This document shows, piece by piece, positions 52,806 through 61,501 of a stretch of 64,000 bases of DNA. Origin of the DNA: Terrimonas ginsenosidimutans. GTDB lineage: Bacteria; Bacteroidota; Bacteroidia; Chitinophagales; Chitinophagaceae. The notes below the pieces were generated by a model, which was not told where the DNA came from, searched no databases, and worked only from the letters and a program-made list of their open reading frames with translations. Positions within the stretch are counted from its first letter, which is position 1. Every line of letters begins with the position of its first letter. Position numbers and translations under genes: made by a program. Location of the stretch: NCBI RefSeq assembly GCF_022012415.1, contig NZ_JAKLTR010000018.1:62001-126000 (forward strand), written 5' to 3'.

Positions 52806-53711
52806 TCACAACAATGCGTTAATGATAAAGTACCATGCGGCTGTAGTGATAAAAGAAAGAACTATGCCAATGCCGATCACGAGGTTGCAGGTTTTTGATT
52901 GAAGCTGGTACTGTTCTGCTATGATCCCCGATGTCAGCAGGGTTGGCATTGCTGCTTCAAATACGGTAATGTGGGCTACATCTCCTTTAATGCCAAGCAA
53001 CAGTGCCACACTGAGCACGAGTAGCGGTGCGATGGCCAGTTTATACAATAATGCTACGCTGATATGCTTGAGTTCGTCTCTCCATCCATTGAATTGTAAT
53101 TGAAGACCGATGGAGAACAGTGCAAGCGGGCCAACTGTTCCGGCCATTTTCACAAAAAGCGGATCGAGTGGTTCAAGAGAAATAAAGTTAGGAAGGATCA
53201 GTGCTGCCATACATCCGATAAAAGGAGGGAAGCTGAATAGTTTTTTTACCAGTACACGGGGCTTCAGTGTATGGCCGTCAGAAGAATTCATTGCAACGAT
53301 AATTCCCGCAGTAGCCAGTAAGAAGAATGTTACCTGGTCCGTAATGATCGCGATGCCGGTAAATTGTTCACCAAACCATGCGCCGATCAGGGGGAACCCA
53401 ACAAATGAAGTATTCGATAAACCGGTTACAAGCTTCAGCCCGCCTTCCATTGGTTTAGGTAATTTGTTTGCGGAAGCATACAGCCTGATATAGATCCATG
53501 CTCCAAGCCAGATCACTATGGGCCCTGCCACGGGCAGAAGCAATTCGGTTGTCCATCTGATATGCGGAATATAGTGGAGCGAGACTGCAGGAAGCGCCAG
53601 ATAGATGATCCATGCATTGATCCCCTTATGTGCATCAGGAGGCAATAATTTGCTTCTCCGGAATAACATTCCTGCGATGATGCAAAGGCCTATCAGTATA
53701 AAGTTTGTCAT
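52806..53711 (-). CDS. AEC-family transporter (auxin-efflux-carrier type)
   Basis: A 301-residue inner-membrane carrier with about ten membrane segments. The start ILIGLCIIAGMLFRRSKLLPPDAHKGINAWIIYLALPAVSL is the standard AEC N-terminus, and GLSNTSFVGFPLIGAWFG is the conserved NTxFxGxP block. Bacterial members export malate or other carboxylates. I used the ATG at 53711, 13 bp after the stop of the upstream symporter gene; the frame's upstream extension overlaps that gene. Confidence 0.88.
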   Translation of the reverse strand: MTNFILIGLCIIAGMLFRRSKLLPPDAHKGINAWIIYLALPAVSLHYIPHIRWTTELLLPVAGPIVIWLGAWIYIRLYASANKLPKPMEGGLKLVTGLSNTSFVGFPLIGAWFGEQFTGIAIITDQVTFFLLATAGIIVAMNSSDGHTLKPRVLVKKLFSFPPFIGCMAALILPNFISLEPLDPLFVKMAGTVGPLALFSIGLQLQFNGWRDELKHISVALLYKLAIAPLLVLSVALLLGIKGDVAHITVFEAAMPTLLTSGIIAEQYQLQSKTCNLVIGIGIVLSFITTAAWYFIINALL

Positions 53712-53724
53712 GAATGAAGACTGG

Positions 53725-54720
53725 TCATTTCGGTGTGGTGGATGAAGCGCTTTGCCGCCCCATCTTCTGGGCAATGATACTTGCGGCGATCAGTTGGAGT
53801 GCGTGATAAATCATCAGCGGAAGGATCATGATGCCTGCCAGCGTGCTGTCCGGGAATAAGACTTTCGACATGACCGTACCGTGCACCAATGATTTCTTGG
53901 AGCCGCAAAATACAACGGTCACCTGGTCTTCCTTTGAGAAGCCAAGTATCCTGCTGATCAGGTTCATCAAGCCAAAGATCATCAGGAATAATCCGATCAT
54001 TCCCGCCGCAAGCAGCAGTATCGTAGTGATGCCAAGGTTGTCAAAAAGATGTTCAGCAAAGGAATGGCAAAATGAGGTGTAGATGATCAGCAGTATGACA
54101 GCCTGATCAAACGTCTTCAGGGTCTTTTTGTGTTTTTCAGCAAAAGCACCCAGCCAGCGGTGAAGGACCAAACCAGCGATCACGGGCAGCAAGACCTGCA
54201 GGCAAAGTTTCAGTACGATCTTCGAGGTGTCAAACCCGCCCGTATCTGCCGCAATGAATAAGCCGGTCCAGAGCGGGGTGATGAAGATCCCGAGAAGGCT
54301 GGAAAGGCTTGCATTGAATATCGCTGCAGGCATATTCCCTTTGGCAATTGAAACCATCACTACAGAAGAAGATACTGTTGAGGGAAGTGCTGCCAGAAAG
54401 AAAATGCCGAGCCATAGCGGAAAATAACTTTCATTGAACAATGGCTTCGCCAGTAAAATGAGCACGGGAAACAATACAAAAGTGGTGAACTGGATCACCA
54501 GGTGCATTTTCCAGTTAGCCAGACCAGCTTTCATTTTCTCCGGGCTTAGTCTTAGACCGTAAAAAAGAAAGATCACCGATACTCCATAGTTGCCGACCTC
54601 TTCCAAAGGAATTGGTTTGGTGGCAATGCCAGGGCCGGGGAAAAGCCAGGCCAGTAGCACCATTGTGATGATGGCCAGCAGGAACCCGTCAATACCCAGT
54701 TTTGATAAAGTTGCTTTCAA
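53725..54720 (-). CDS. Bile acid:sodium symporter-like membrane protein (SBF-like)
   Basis: A 331-residue inner-membrane protein with about ten segments. It matches the SBF-like group related to bile acid:sodium symporters: GVSVIFLFYGLRLSPEKMKAG, FFLAALPSTVSSSVVMVSIAKGN and FCGSKKSLVHGTVMSKVLF are its hallmark blocks. The substrate is not known, and a link to arsenic is not suggested, because the gene is far from the arsenic cluster. It starts 7 bp after the alpha/beta hydrolase and precedes the AEC carrier. Confidence 0.9.
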   Translation of the reverse strand: MKATLSKLGIDGFLLAIITMVLLAWLFPGPGIATKPIPLEEVGNYGVSVIFLFYGLRLSPEKMKAGLANWKMHLVIQFTTFVLFPVLILLAKPLFNESYFPLWLGIFFLAALPSTVSSSVVMVSIAKGNMPAAIFNASLSSLLGIFITPLWTGLFIAADTGGFDTSKIVLKLCLQVLLPVIAGLVLHRWLGAFAEKHKKTLKTFDQAVILLIIYTSFCHSFAEHLFDNLGITTILLLAAGMIGLFLMIFGLMNLISRILGFSKEDQVTVVFCGSKKSLVHGTVMSKVLFPDSTLAGIMILPLMIYHALQLIAASIIAQKMGRQSASSTTPK

Positions 54721-54727
54721 CGCTCAG

Positions 54728-55726
54728 TTAGTTTTTTAGGAATGAAACAAGTGGTGTTATAAATTGGTCAAATGCTTCTATATGTGGAAGATGGCCGATA
54801 TTGTCGATCTCCACCAGTTTACTGTTTGGAATCTTTTTCGCCGTTTCTTTCCCCAGTACAGGATAATTACCCAGTTTGTCCTGTACGGCAGCAGGGGCTT
54901 TGTTTTTGCCCAATGCAGTTCTGTCGCGCTGACCAATGATCAGCAACACCGGCATCCTCAATTGCCCGAATTCATAACAAACCGGCTGTGTGAAGATCAT
55001 ATCATAAAGCAAGGCTGAGTTCCACGCGATACGGGGATAGTCAATATTCTTCACCCATCCTGCAAGAAGGTTCACCCATTCATCATACCCGGGCTTCCAT
55101 TTATTATCGTAATAAAATTTCAGTTGATAATTTTTGATCTCTTCGTACGTCTGTTTAAGTTCTCCGGCGTACCAGTCGTCCACTGTTTGATAAGGTGTAT
55201 ACAGCTTCCAGTCTTCCAGGCCAATAGGATTTTCGAGGATAAGCTTTTCTGTGATCTCCGGATACATCAGTGCAAATCTTGTAGCGAGCATTCCACCCAT
55301 GGAGTGGCCAAGTACGATCAGCTTGCGGATGCCCAACGTATCAAGGATGGCTTTTGTGTTCTTTGCAAGCAACTGAAAGGTGTACTGTAGATATTCGGGC
55401 TTCGATGATTTTCCAAAGCCGATCTGGTCCGGTATGATCACCCGGTAACCTTCCTGTTGTAATCTTGTGGCTGTTTGTTTCCAGTAGGCACCATTGAAAT
55501 TTTTTCCATGCAACAGTATGATCGTTTTACCATTAGCAGTGGACGGCTTTACGTCCATATACGCCATTTGTAGCTTCTGCTGCTGGATATTTAATTGCAG
55601 ATACGATACAGGGAACGGATAGCGGACATTTTCGAGGTTTGTACCGTTGAGAACCTGATCATCCTGGGCCGAAACGGATGTTTGAAACCATAAAGCTAAG
55701 ATGGCAAAGCAGGCAATCCTTTTCAT
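54728..55726 (-). CDS. Exported alpha/beta hydrolase
   Basis: A 332-residue exported hydrolase with a signal peptide (MKRIACFAILALWFQTSVSAQ). The oxyanion region IILLHGKNFNGAYW precedes the nucleophile elbow VLGHSMGGMLATRFA, whose serine is at about residue 147; the aspartate in IIGQRDRTALG and the histidine in IDNIGHLPHIEAF complete the triad. It belongs to the large non-specific family, so the substrate (ester or epoxide) is unknown. It leads the group with the SBF-like and AEC carriers, preceded by its own -7 box. Confidence 0.9.
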   Translation of the reverse strand: MKRIACFAILALWFQTSVSAQDDQVLNGTNLENVRYPFPVSYLQLNIQQQKLQMAYMDVKPSTANGKTIILLHGKNFNGAYWKQTATRLQQEGYRVIIPDQIGFGKSSKPEYLQYTFQLLAKNTKAILDTLGIRKLIVLGHSMGGMLATRFALMYPEITEKLILENPIGLEDWKLYTPYQTVDDWYAGELKQTYEEIKNYQLKFYYDNKWKPGYDEWVNLLAGWVKNIDYPRIAWNSALLYDMIFTQPVCYEFGQLRMPVLLIIGQRDRTALGKNKAPAAVQDKLGNYPVLGKETAKKIPNSKLVEIDNIGHLPHIEAFDQFITPLVSFLKN

Positions 55727-55772
55727 GAGTCGGGAGTTATAATGTTAAAGAATGAAGCAGTCGCCTGGAGTG

Positions 55773-55780
55773 CAAAAATA
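55773..55780 (-). promoter_or_regulatory. -7 box of the hydrolase-carrier group
   Basis: TATTTTTG on the minus strand, an exact TAnnTTTG, 47 bp upstream of the hydrolase start. No clear -33 element. Confidence 0.5.
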
Positions 55781-55799
55781 GCAGATTAAATCAAGCAGG

Positions 55800-56618
55800 T
55801 CACTTCCTTTTCACCGGAGAAAGATCTTGAAGTACAATATTCCTAAAATCAATTGGCTGACCTTCACTCTGAAAAGCGATAAATCCTTCTTTAAGGGGTT
55901 TGCCATCTTTTTTCTGTTCAGGATCAAAGCGGTTCACCACTTCGCCACCGATAGATGGTTTTGCGTAACGCATAACAGTGTCGCCATTGATGATATGTGT
56001 GATCAGTGAATCTCCAAGAACGATCAGTTCCGCATTCACCCATTGTTCGCCCCGATAGGTTTTTGAAGTGGAGTTGATGCAATGTCTTGTATCGAGTTTC
56101 CCTTCGTATTCGATGTGGGTACCGGGTGAACACATATTGCCGGTTGTTCTTGGTTTGCCGTCATCCAGGCCTCCGAGTAACTGCATTTCAATGGAGATCG
56201 GCCAATCCTGTTCTTTTGGCATTGTACGCGGATCCTGTGAATGATACATTACACCACTGTTCAGGATGGTATAAGAAGGAGCATCTTTCCTCCACTCGCC
56301 TACAAATCGGTATTGAAACTTCAAGTGAAAATGCGAGAAGGGTTGTTTGTAATACAGGTGGCCATACTGTTCGTTGAACTGATCGTATTGATCATACCTG
56401 ACTTTAAGCAATCCATTTTCGGCCCTGAAAGTATTTCCGAAGTTCACGCCGGTTTCATGATGGTGTATTTTGACGAACCAGTCATTGATGTCTTTTCCAT
56501 TGAAAAGAGTGATCCACTCTTTCGGGGTTTCAGTAACCGGATTCTTCTCGCTGTTAGCACAGGCGATCAGGATGATGGTGGCAAACAGGGCAGAGGCAAA
56601 GGTTTTTTGGATTGTCAT
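55800..56618 (-). CDS. DUF1080 lipoprotein (3-keto-disaccharide hydrolase-like)
   Basis: A 272-residue lipoprotein. The signal ends in the lipobox IILIAC (cysteine near residue 19). The mature part is one jelly-roll DUF1080 domain: WITLFNGKDINDWFVKI at the start, HFHLKFQYRF and ILNSGVMYHSQDP in the middle, and GFIAFQSEGQPIDFRNIVLQDL at the end. Family members have been linked to hydrolysis of 3-keto-glycosides. No partner sugar oxidoreductase is adjacent. An exact -7 box lies 17 bp upstream. Confidence 0.9.
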   Translation of the reverse strand: MTIQKTFASALFATIILIACANSEKNPVTETPKEWITLFNGKDINDWFVKIHHHETGVNFGNTFRAENGLLKVRYDQYDQFNEQYGHLYYKQPFSHFHLKFQYRFVGEWRKDAPSYTILNSGVMYHSQDPRTMPKEQDWPISIEMQLLGGLDDGKPRTTGNMCSPGTHIEYEGKLDTRHCINSTSKTYRGEQWVNAELIVLGDSLITHIINGDTVMRYAKPSIGGEVVNRFDPEQKKDGKPLKEGFIAFQSEGQPIDFRNIVLQDLSPVKRK

Positions 56619-56634
56619 AAGTAGTGTTGTGACC

Positions 56635-56642
56635 CAAATTTA
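56635..56642 (-). promoter_or_regulatory. -7 box of the DUF1080 gene
   Basis: TAAATTTG on the minus strand, an exact TAnnTTTG, 17 bp from the start at 56618; a TTTC stands 20 bp upstream in place of TTTG. Confidence 0.55.
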
Positions 56643-56731
56643 TTCAAAGGTGAAGGACTTTTGAAATCAATTATTCCCTGTCGTGGAGGGATATCTTTTT
56701 CAAATGGGTTATCTTAGGAAAAATCTGGTTC

Positions 56732-57580
56732 ATGTATTTAAAGCTTACGACTTTACTGCTCAGTCAATTGTTTTCAATATTCCTGTTTGCGCAGACCAAT
56801 TCGCCGAAGGGGAAGCTGTTCATCATCGGAGGCGGCGACCGTCCTCCCGGGTTGATGAAAGCGATGATCGACGCAGCCAATCTTTCTCCGCAAGATTATA
56901 TAGGAGTGCTGCCGATGTCCAGCGGAGAGAAAGATACCTCATTTCATTACTTCAAATTATCGGTAGCTCCTGTTTGTAACAATCCGGTGGTTAATCTTGA
57001 CTTTACAAAAGAAACTGTCAATAATCGTTCAAGGCTTGATTCATTGGAAAAAGCCAAACTGATCTTTATCACAGGTGGTCAGCAGACGCGTTTTATGAAG
57101 GTGGTGTTGAATACGCCTGTATATGATGCGATCCACAAAGCCTATCGGAATGGAGCGATGATTGCCGGTACAAGTGCCGGTGCAGCTGTAATGAGTGAGA
57201 AAATGATCACGGGAACGCAGTTACTCCCTGAAGCAAAAGGGAAGGAGGGCTTCACGATGGTGAAAGCTGGTAATGTGGAGTTTGAAGAAGGGTTGGGACT
57301 GATCAAAACGGCCATCATCGATCAGCATTTTATTGTGCGCAGCAGATACAACAGGTTGCTGACCGCATTGCATACATTTCCGGAGCTGATATGTGTGGGG
57401 ATTGATGAAGAGACGGCTATACTGGTTAGCCAGGGAAAGGCGGAGGTTGCCGGAGATGGGCAGGTGGTGGTGCTGCGTGATCCGCAGAAGATGCAGGTTA
57501 AAAGCGACGGAGTGATCGGTGTAAAAAAAGCATCGCTGTCTTTATTTGTGAAAGGAGATTCCTTCTCTGTTGTGAAATAG
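56732..57580 (+). CDS. Exported cyanophycinase-like serine peptidase (S51)
   Basis: A 282-residue peptidase of family S51. A signal peptide (about 1-21) precedes the flavodoxin-like core: GKLFIIGGGDRPPGLMKAMID at the start, IFITGGQQTRF, and the nucleophile elbow AGTSAGAAVMSEKM with the catalytic serine. GLGLIKTAIIDQHFIVRSRYNRL and CVGIDEETAILV are the other conserved blocks, as in cyanophycinase, which degrades Asp-Arg polymers. The real substrate may be another peptide. Its end faces GcvP across a 44-bp perfect hairpin. Confidence 0.9.
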   Translation: MYLKLTTLLLSQLFSIFLFAQTNSPKGKLFIIGGGDRPPGLMKAMIDAANLSPQDYIGVLPMSSGEKDTSFHYFKLSVAPVCNNPVVNLDFTKETVNNRSRLDSLEKAKLIFITGGQQTRFMKVVLNTPVYDAIHKAYRNGAMIAGTSAGAAVMSEKMITGTQLLPEAKGKEGFTMVKAGNVEFEEGLGLIKTAIIDQHFIVRSRYNRLLTALHTFPELICVGIDEETAILVSQGKAEVAGDGQVVVLRDPQKMQVKSDGVIGVKKASLSLFVKGDSFSVVK

Positions 57581-57597
57581 TTAACGGGTTGGTGTAA

Positions 57598-57699
57598 AAG
57601 TATCGCAGAGTGTGCTAAGAATAAACGCAAAGGACGCAAAGAAGATCCGGAGATCCTTTGCGTCCTTTGCGTTTATTCTTAGCACACTCTGCGATACTT
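57598..57699. repeat. 44-bp perfect hairpin touching the gcvP stop
   Basis: 57598-57641 pairs without mismatch with 57656-57699 around a 14-base loop. The arms contain CGCAAAGGACGCAAAG and AAGTATCGCAGAGTG. The right arm ends one base before the gcvP stop codon. Probably ends transcription of both convergent genes. Confidence 0.95.
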
Positions 57700-60570
57700 C
57701 TAAGCTTCCATATAGCTTTCGATCGGCTCGCAGGTACAGATCAGGTTCCTGTCGCCATGCGTATTGTTCACACGGGCTACAGAAGGCCAGAACTTATTCA
57801 GTGTTACATAATACAGCGGGAAGGCAGCTGCTTCACGTGTATAAGCATGATTCCATTCTGTTGCACAGATCACTGCCTGTGTATGCGGTGCATGTTTCAG
57901 CGGGTTATCTTTTTTATCGGCCTTACCTTCTTCGATCGCCCTGATCTCATCACGGATAGAAAGTAATGCATTGCAGAAACGGTCCAGTTCAGCCTTGTCT
58001 TCACTTTCCGTTGGCTCGATCATGATCGTGCCTGGAACAGGGAAGCTCATGGTAGGAGCGTGGAAGCCATAGTCCATCAACCGTTTTGCAACATCTTCCG
58101 CTTCGATCTCTGCTGTTTTTTTGAACGGACGCAGGTCAACGATGAATTCGTGTGCACACTGACCGTTATGGTTCGTGTACAGGATATCGTACTGACCATC
58201 CAGTTTAGCACGCATATAGTTCGCGTTCAGGATCGCAAATTCCGTAGCAGCTTTCACACCCTCAGTGCCCAGCATACGGATATAACCATAGGAGATGAGC
58301 AGGATGGATGCGGAGCCATACGGCGCTGCGGATACTGCATGCTCTTTTGTTCCATCAGTTACTTCAACGTGACCAGGAAGGAATTTTGCCAGGTGTTGCT
58401 TTACGCAGATAGGTCCCATGCCAGGGCCACCACCACCGTGAGGAATGGCAAATGTTTTATGGAGGTTCAGGTGGCAAACATCCGCACCGATCAGACCTGG
58501 TGCAGTTAAGCCCACCTGTGCGTTCATGTTCGCGCCATCCATGTATACCTGTCCGCCATGCTCGTGGATGATATCAGTGATCTCTTTCACTGTTTCTTCA
58601 TACACACCATAGGTACTTGGGTAAGTGATCATGATGCCGGAAAGATTGGCGGCGTGTTGTGCAGCTTTTACTTTCAGGTCTTCAATATCGATATAGCCAT
58701 TTTCCAGCGCTTTTACGACTACCACTTTCATTCCGCACATTACCGCAGAGGCAGGGTTTGTACCGTGAGCTGAAATAGGGATCAGCATCACATTACGGTG
58801 ATGGTCGCCGTTTGCTTCATGGAAAGCTTTGATGGTAAGAAGACCGGCATATTCGCCTTGCGCACCGCTGTTTGGCTGCAGGCTGCAGGCATCAAAAGCC
58901 GTGATCTCGCAGAGGTATTTACTTAATTCGTCAATGACATATTTGTAACCTTCCGCCTGGTCAACCGGTGCAAACGGGTGGATCTTGCTCCAGTGTGCCC
59001 AGCTGAGTGGCATCATTTCGCTTGCAGCGTTCAATTTCATTGTACAGCTGCCAAGTGAGATCATTGATGTATTGAGAGAAAGATCTTTGTTCTCAAGCGA
59101 CTTGATATAACGCATCATCTGGCTTTCACTTCTGTGTGTATTGAACACCGGGTGAGTAAGGAATACAGATGTACGAACGAGTGAGGATGGGATGTGATCC
59201 AGTTCTGCGTCATGATGGATATCGAATGAAACAGGGTCTGTATCATTCTCAAAACAATTGATCAGATCATACAGATCACTGATCGCCGTTGTTTCGTCAA
59301 CCGAAATACCAACATGCAGGCCATCGATCTTACGGAGATTGATCTGTTGTCTTTCCGCCTTTGCATGAATAGCCGCCGCGTCTTTTACTTTAACAGTAAT
59401 GGTGTCGAAGAAATTGGAGGAAGCGAGTTCGAAGCCCATTTCTTCCAGTGTTTCAGCAACGGTCTGTGTAAGAAGCGCTACTCTTTTAGCGATATTTTTC
59501 AGTCCATCAGCACCGTGATATACGGCATACATCGCGGCCATATTTGCCAGCAAAGCCTGAGCTGTACAGATATTTGATGTTGCTTTTTCTCTTTTGATAT
59601 GTTGCTCTCTTGTCTGCAAAGCCATGCGTAATGCGCGGTTGCCCTGTGCGTCCACACTCACACCGATGATACGGCCTGGAATATTTCTTTTGAAATCATC
59701 TTTAGCAGCAAAGAACGCAGCGTGCGGACCGCCATAACCCAAAGGCACACCAAAACGTTGTGCAGAACCAACCGCTACATCAGCGCCAAGTTCACCCGGA
59801 GGTGTAAGCAGCGTCAGCGCCAGCAGGTCAGTCGCCATTACAACATAAGCACCGGCTGTATGAACGGCTCCGATGAATTGTTTGTAATCTTCCACAGATC
59901 CTTTGTCGTTTGGATACTGCACGATCGCACCAAAGAAAGAAGCATCGATAGAAGCGGTTTTATAATCGCCTTCCACGATCTCGATGCCTACCGGTATCGC
60001 TCTTGTGATCAACACATCTTTCGTTTGGGGGAAGATGGCGCTGTCGACAAAAAATTTCGGGCGTTCGATATGATCCTGTTTGTTCAGGGTATTGAAGAAC
60101 ATCGTCATGGCTTCTGCTGCTGCGGTTGCTTCATCGAGCAGGGAAGCGTTCGCGATCGGTAAAGCGGTAAGATCGCTGACCATGGTCTGGAAGTTCAGCA
60201 GGCTTTCCAGGCGGCCTTGTGAGATCTCAGCCTGGTACGGAGTATACTGCGTATACCAGCCTGGGTTTTCGAAAACGTTCCGCAGGATCACTGATGGAGT
60301 AATGGTGTCATAGTATCCCTGTCCGATGTAGTTTTTGAAAACTTTGTTTTTCAGCGATACTTCTTTGATATGCTGCAGGTATTCGTGTTCGCTCATGGCG
60401 GCAGGAATATTCAGCGCATTCGCCATACGGATCGCTGGAGGAACGGTCTGGCTCACCAGTTCAGACAGGCTGGCCGCTCCGATGGTTTTCAACATTGCTT
60501 GTACATCCGTTTCACGGGGTCCGATATGACGGGGGATAAACTCGTTTGATTGTTGTACGAACAGGCTCAT
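57700..60570 (-). CDS. gcvP: Glycine dehydrogenase (decarboxylating), P protein of the glycine cleavage system
   Basis: A 956-residue single-chain P protein. It decarboxylates glycine with pyridoxal phosphate and passes aminomethyl to the H protein lipoyl arm. The N-terminal half begins with [21 protein letters not shown]; the C-terminal half holds the active site, [22 protein letters not shown] with the cofactor lysine, after [11 protein letters not shown] and [11 protein letters not shown]. Length matches the fused bacterial form. The start is at 60570 (MSLFVQQ), not at the upstream in-frame ATG. GcvT and GcvH are not in the window. Confidence 0.95.
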   Translation of the reverse strand: MSLFVQQSNEFIPRHIGPRETDVQAMLKTIGAASLSELVSQTVPPAIRMANALNIPAAMSEHEYLQHIKEVSLKNKVFKNYIGQGYYDTITPSVILRNVFENPGWYTQYTPYQAEISQGRLESLLNFQTMVSDLTALPIANASLLDEATAAAEAMTMFFNTLNKQDHIERPKFFVDSAIFPQTKDVLITRAIPVGIEIVEGDYKTASIDASFFGAIVQYPNDKGSVEDYKQFIGAVHTAGAYVVMATDLLALTLLTPPGELGADVAVGSAQRFGVPLGYGGPHAAFFAAKDDFKRNIPGRIIGVSVDAQGNRALRMALQTREQHIKREKATSNICTAQALLANMAAMYAVYHGADGLKNIAKRVALLTQTVAETLEEMGFELASSNFFDTITVKVKDAAAIHAKAERQQINLRKIDGLHVGISVDETTAISDLYDLINCFENDTDPVSFDIHHDAELDHIPSSLVRTSVFLTHPVFNTHRSESQMMRYIKSLENKDLSLNTSMISLGSCTMKLNAASEMMPLSWAHWSKIHPFAPVDQAEGYKYVIDELSKYLCEITAFDACSLQPNSGAQGEYAGLLTIKAFHEANGDHHRNVMLIPISAHGTNPASAVMCGMKVVVVKALENGYIDIEDLKVKAAQHAANLSGIMITYPSTYGVYEETVKEITDIIHEHGGQVYMDGANMNAQVGLTAPGLIGADVCHLNLHKTFAIPHGGGGPGMGPICVKQHLAKFLPGHVEVTDGTKEHAVSAAPYGSASILLISYGYIRMLGTEGVKAATEFAILNANYMRAKLDGQYDILYTNHNGQCAHEFIVDLRPFKKTAEIEAEDVAKRLMDYGFHAPTMSFPVPGTIMIEPTESEDKAELDRFCNALLSIRDEIRAIEEGKADKKDNPLKHAPHTQAVICATEWNHAYTREAAAFPLYYVTLNKFWPSVARVNNTHGDRNLICTCEPIESYMEA

Positions 60571-60641
60571 ATGATTGTAAATGTGGGATTTGTTGTTGTT
60601 GCCAACATGCAGTCTGCGGGCCGGCATTCCTAAAAGCGGTG

Positions 60642-60649
60642 CAAAGTTA
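60642..60649 (-). promoter_or_regulatory. -7 box of gcvP
   Basis: TAACTTTG on the minus strand, an exact TAnnTTTG, 72 bp upstream of the gcvP start. It implies a leader of about 65 bases. Confidence 0.55.
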
Positions 60650-60730
60650 CGTGCTGATATCCAGAAAACGAGAGGGCGACGGGGAAAGGTGGATAAGGGT
60701 GGTATAACTCGTTGGTTTGGTTGTTCGAAT

Positions 60731-60844
60731 CGTTATCCGTTGTCCGTTGATCGTTGTCCGGAATACGGTACTTGACCATATACGGACCTCGATCAGCGCT
60801 CGACCTGTGGCCAGCGGACGACGGCGAACGGTCAACGAACAACG
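60731..60844. repeat. Short heptamer arrays in inverted pair between divergent genes
   Basis: Left units CGTTATC, CGTTGTC, CGTTGAT, CGTTGTC (60731-60758) and right units GACGACG, GCGAACG, GTCAACG, AACAACG (60817-60844). The left edge CGTTGTCCGGAAT is identical to that at 46781-46793. The centre has no gene. The right array ends 7 bp before the -7 box of the next gene. Confidence 0.85.
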
Positions 60845-60851
60845 AATTTCC

Positions 60852-60859
60852 TACCTTTG
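60852..60859 (+). promoter_or_regulatory. -7 box next to the cysteine-cluster gene
   Basis: TACCTTTG, an exact TAnnTTTG, ends 7 bp before the ATG at 60867, so the mRNA leader would be only a few bases. Confidence 0.5.
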
Positions 60860-60866
60860 CCCCTCT

Positions 60867-61361
60867 ATGGCAAGTGATCTATTAACAAACTGGGAGAAGA
60901 AGTCGAAAGAACGCCAGAAACTCTATGGCCAATTCCTGAAAAAAGCGGATAAGAATAAAGTGCTGAAGCAACTCCCTGATCTTCATGAAGAAGCATTTGA
61001 GAGAGTGGATTGCCTGCAATGCGCCAACTGCTGTAAGAACTATTCTCCGCGCTTCAAAACACCGGATGTAAAACGGATCGCAAAGCATCTCAAGCTGAAA
61101 GAAAGTGTTTTTATAGAAACCTACCTGAAAGTGGATGACGATGGGGATTTCGTGACTAACACGCATCCGTGTCCATTCCTGGGCTCAGATAATTATTGTT
61201 CGATATATGATCAGCGCCCGTCGGATTGTGAGCGCTTCCCTTATACGGATGAAGATGTGATCTTGAAGAGGCAGCCGCTAACGTTAAAGAATACGAGCTT
61301 TTGCCCGATCACTTATTACGTGGTGGAGAAGCTGATCGAGAGTGAAAAGCGTGGCGGATGA
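60867..61361 (+). CDS. YkgJ-family cysteine-cluster protein
   Basis: A 164-residue soluble protein of the YkgJ-type family (DUF of the Fe-S or zinc cluster type). Cysteines expected to hold a metal are in VDCLQCANCCKNY, HPCPFLGSDNYCSIYDQRPSDCERFP and SFCPITYY. The biological role is unknown; a metal cluster with an oxidoreductase or maturation function is suggested. The ATG at 60867 (MASDLL) is preferred, because the frame upstream to 60717 runs through heptamer repeats and covers the -7 box. Confidence 0.88.
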   Translation: MASDLLTNWEKKSKERQKLYGQFLKKADKNKVLKQLPDLHEEAFERVDCLQCANCCKNYSPRFKTPDVKRIAKHLKLKESVFIETYLKVDDDGDFVTNTHPCPFLGSDNYCSIYDQRPSDCERFPYTDEDVILKRQPLTLKNTSFCPITYYVVEKLIESEKRGG

Positions 61362-61390
61362 TCTAAAAAAATTAACTATTAAGTTTTAAT

Positions 61391-61501
61391 GGCGTAGGAG
61401 TATCGCAATGGACGCAAAGAGACCGCAGAGTGCGCTAAGTTTAGTTTATATTCTTAGCGCACTCTGCGGTCTCTTTGCGTCCATTGCGATACTCCTACGC
61501 C
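61391..61501. repeat. 49-bp perfect hairpin touching the metallo-hydrolase stop
   Basis: 61391-61439 (GGCGTAGGAGTATCGCAATG...) pairs without mismatch with 61453-61501 around a 13-base loop. It ends directly before the stop codon at 61502. It shares GCGATACTCCTACGCC with the element at 27541-27615, and its start resembles GGTGTAAAAGTATCGCA at 57591-57607. Confidence 0.95.

Noticed and set aside
53725-54720. Arsenite efflux carrier (Acr3), because SBF-like and Acr3 proteins are related
   Set aside because: The sequence has the SBF-like blocks (LFYGLRLSPEKM) and is 33 kb from the arsenic cluster, among unrelated genes.
60717-60866. N-terminal extension of the cysteine-cluster protein
   Set aside because: The extension is translated heptamer repeat and would include the -7 box at 60852-60859; the ATG at 60867 starts the conserved protein.
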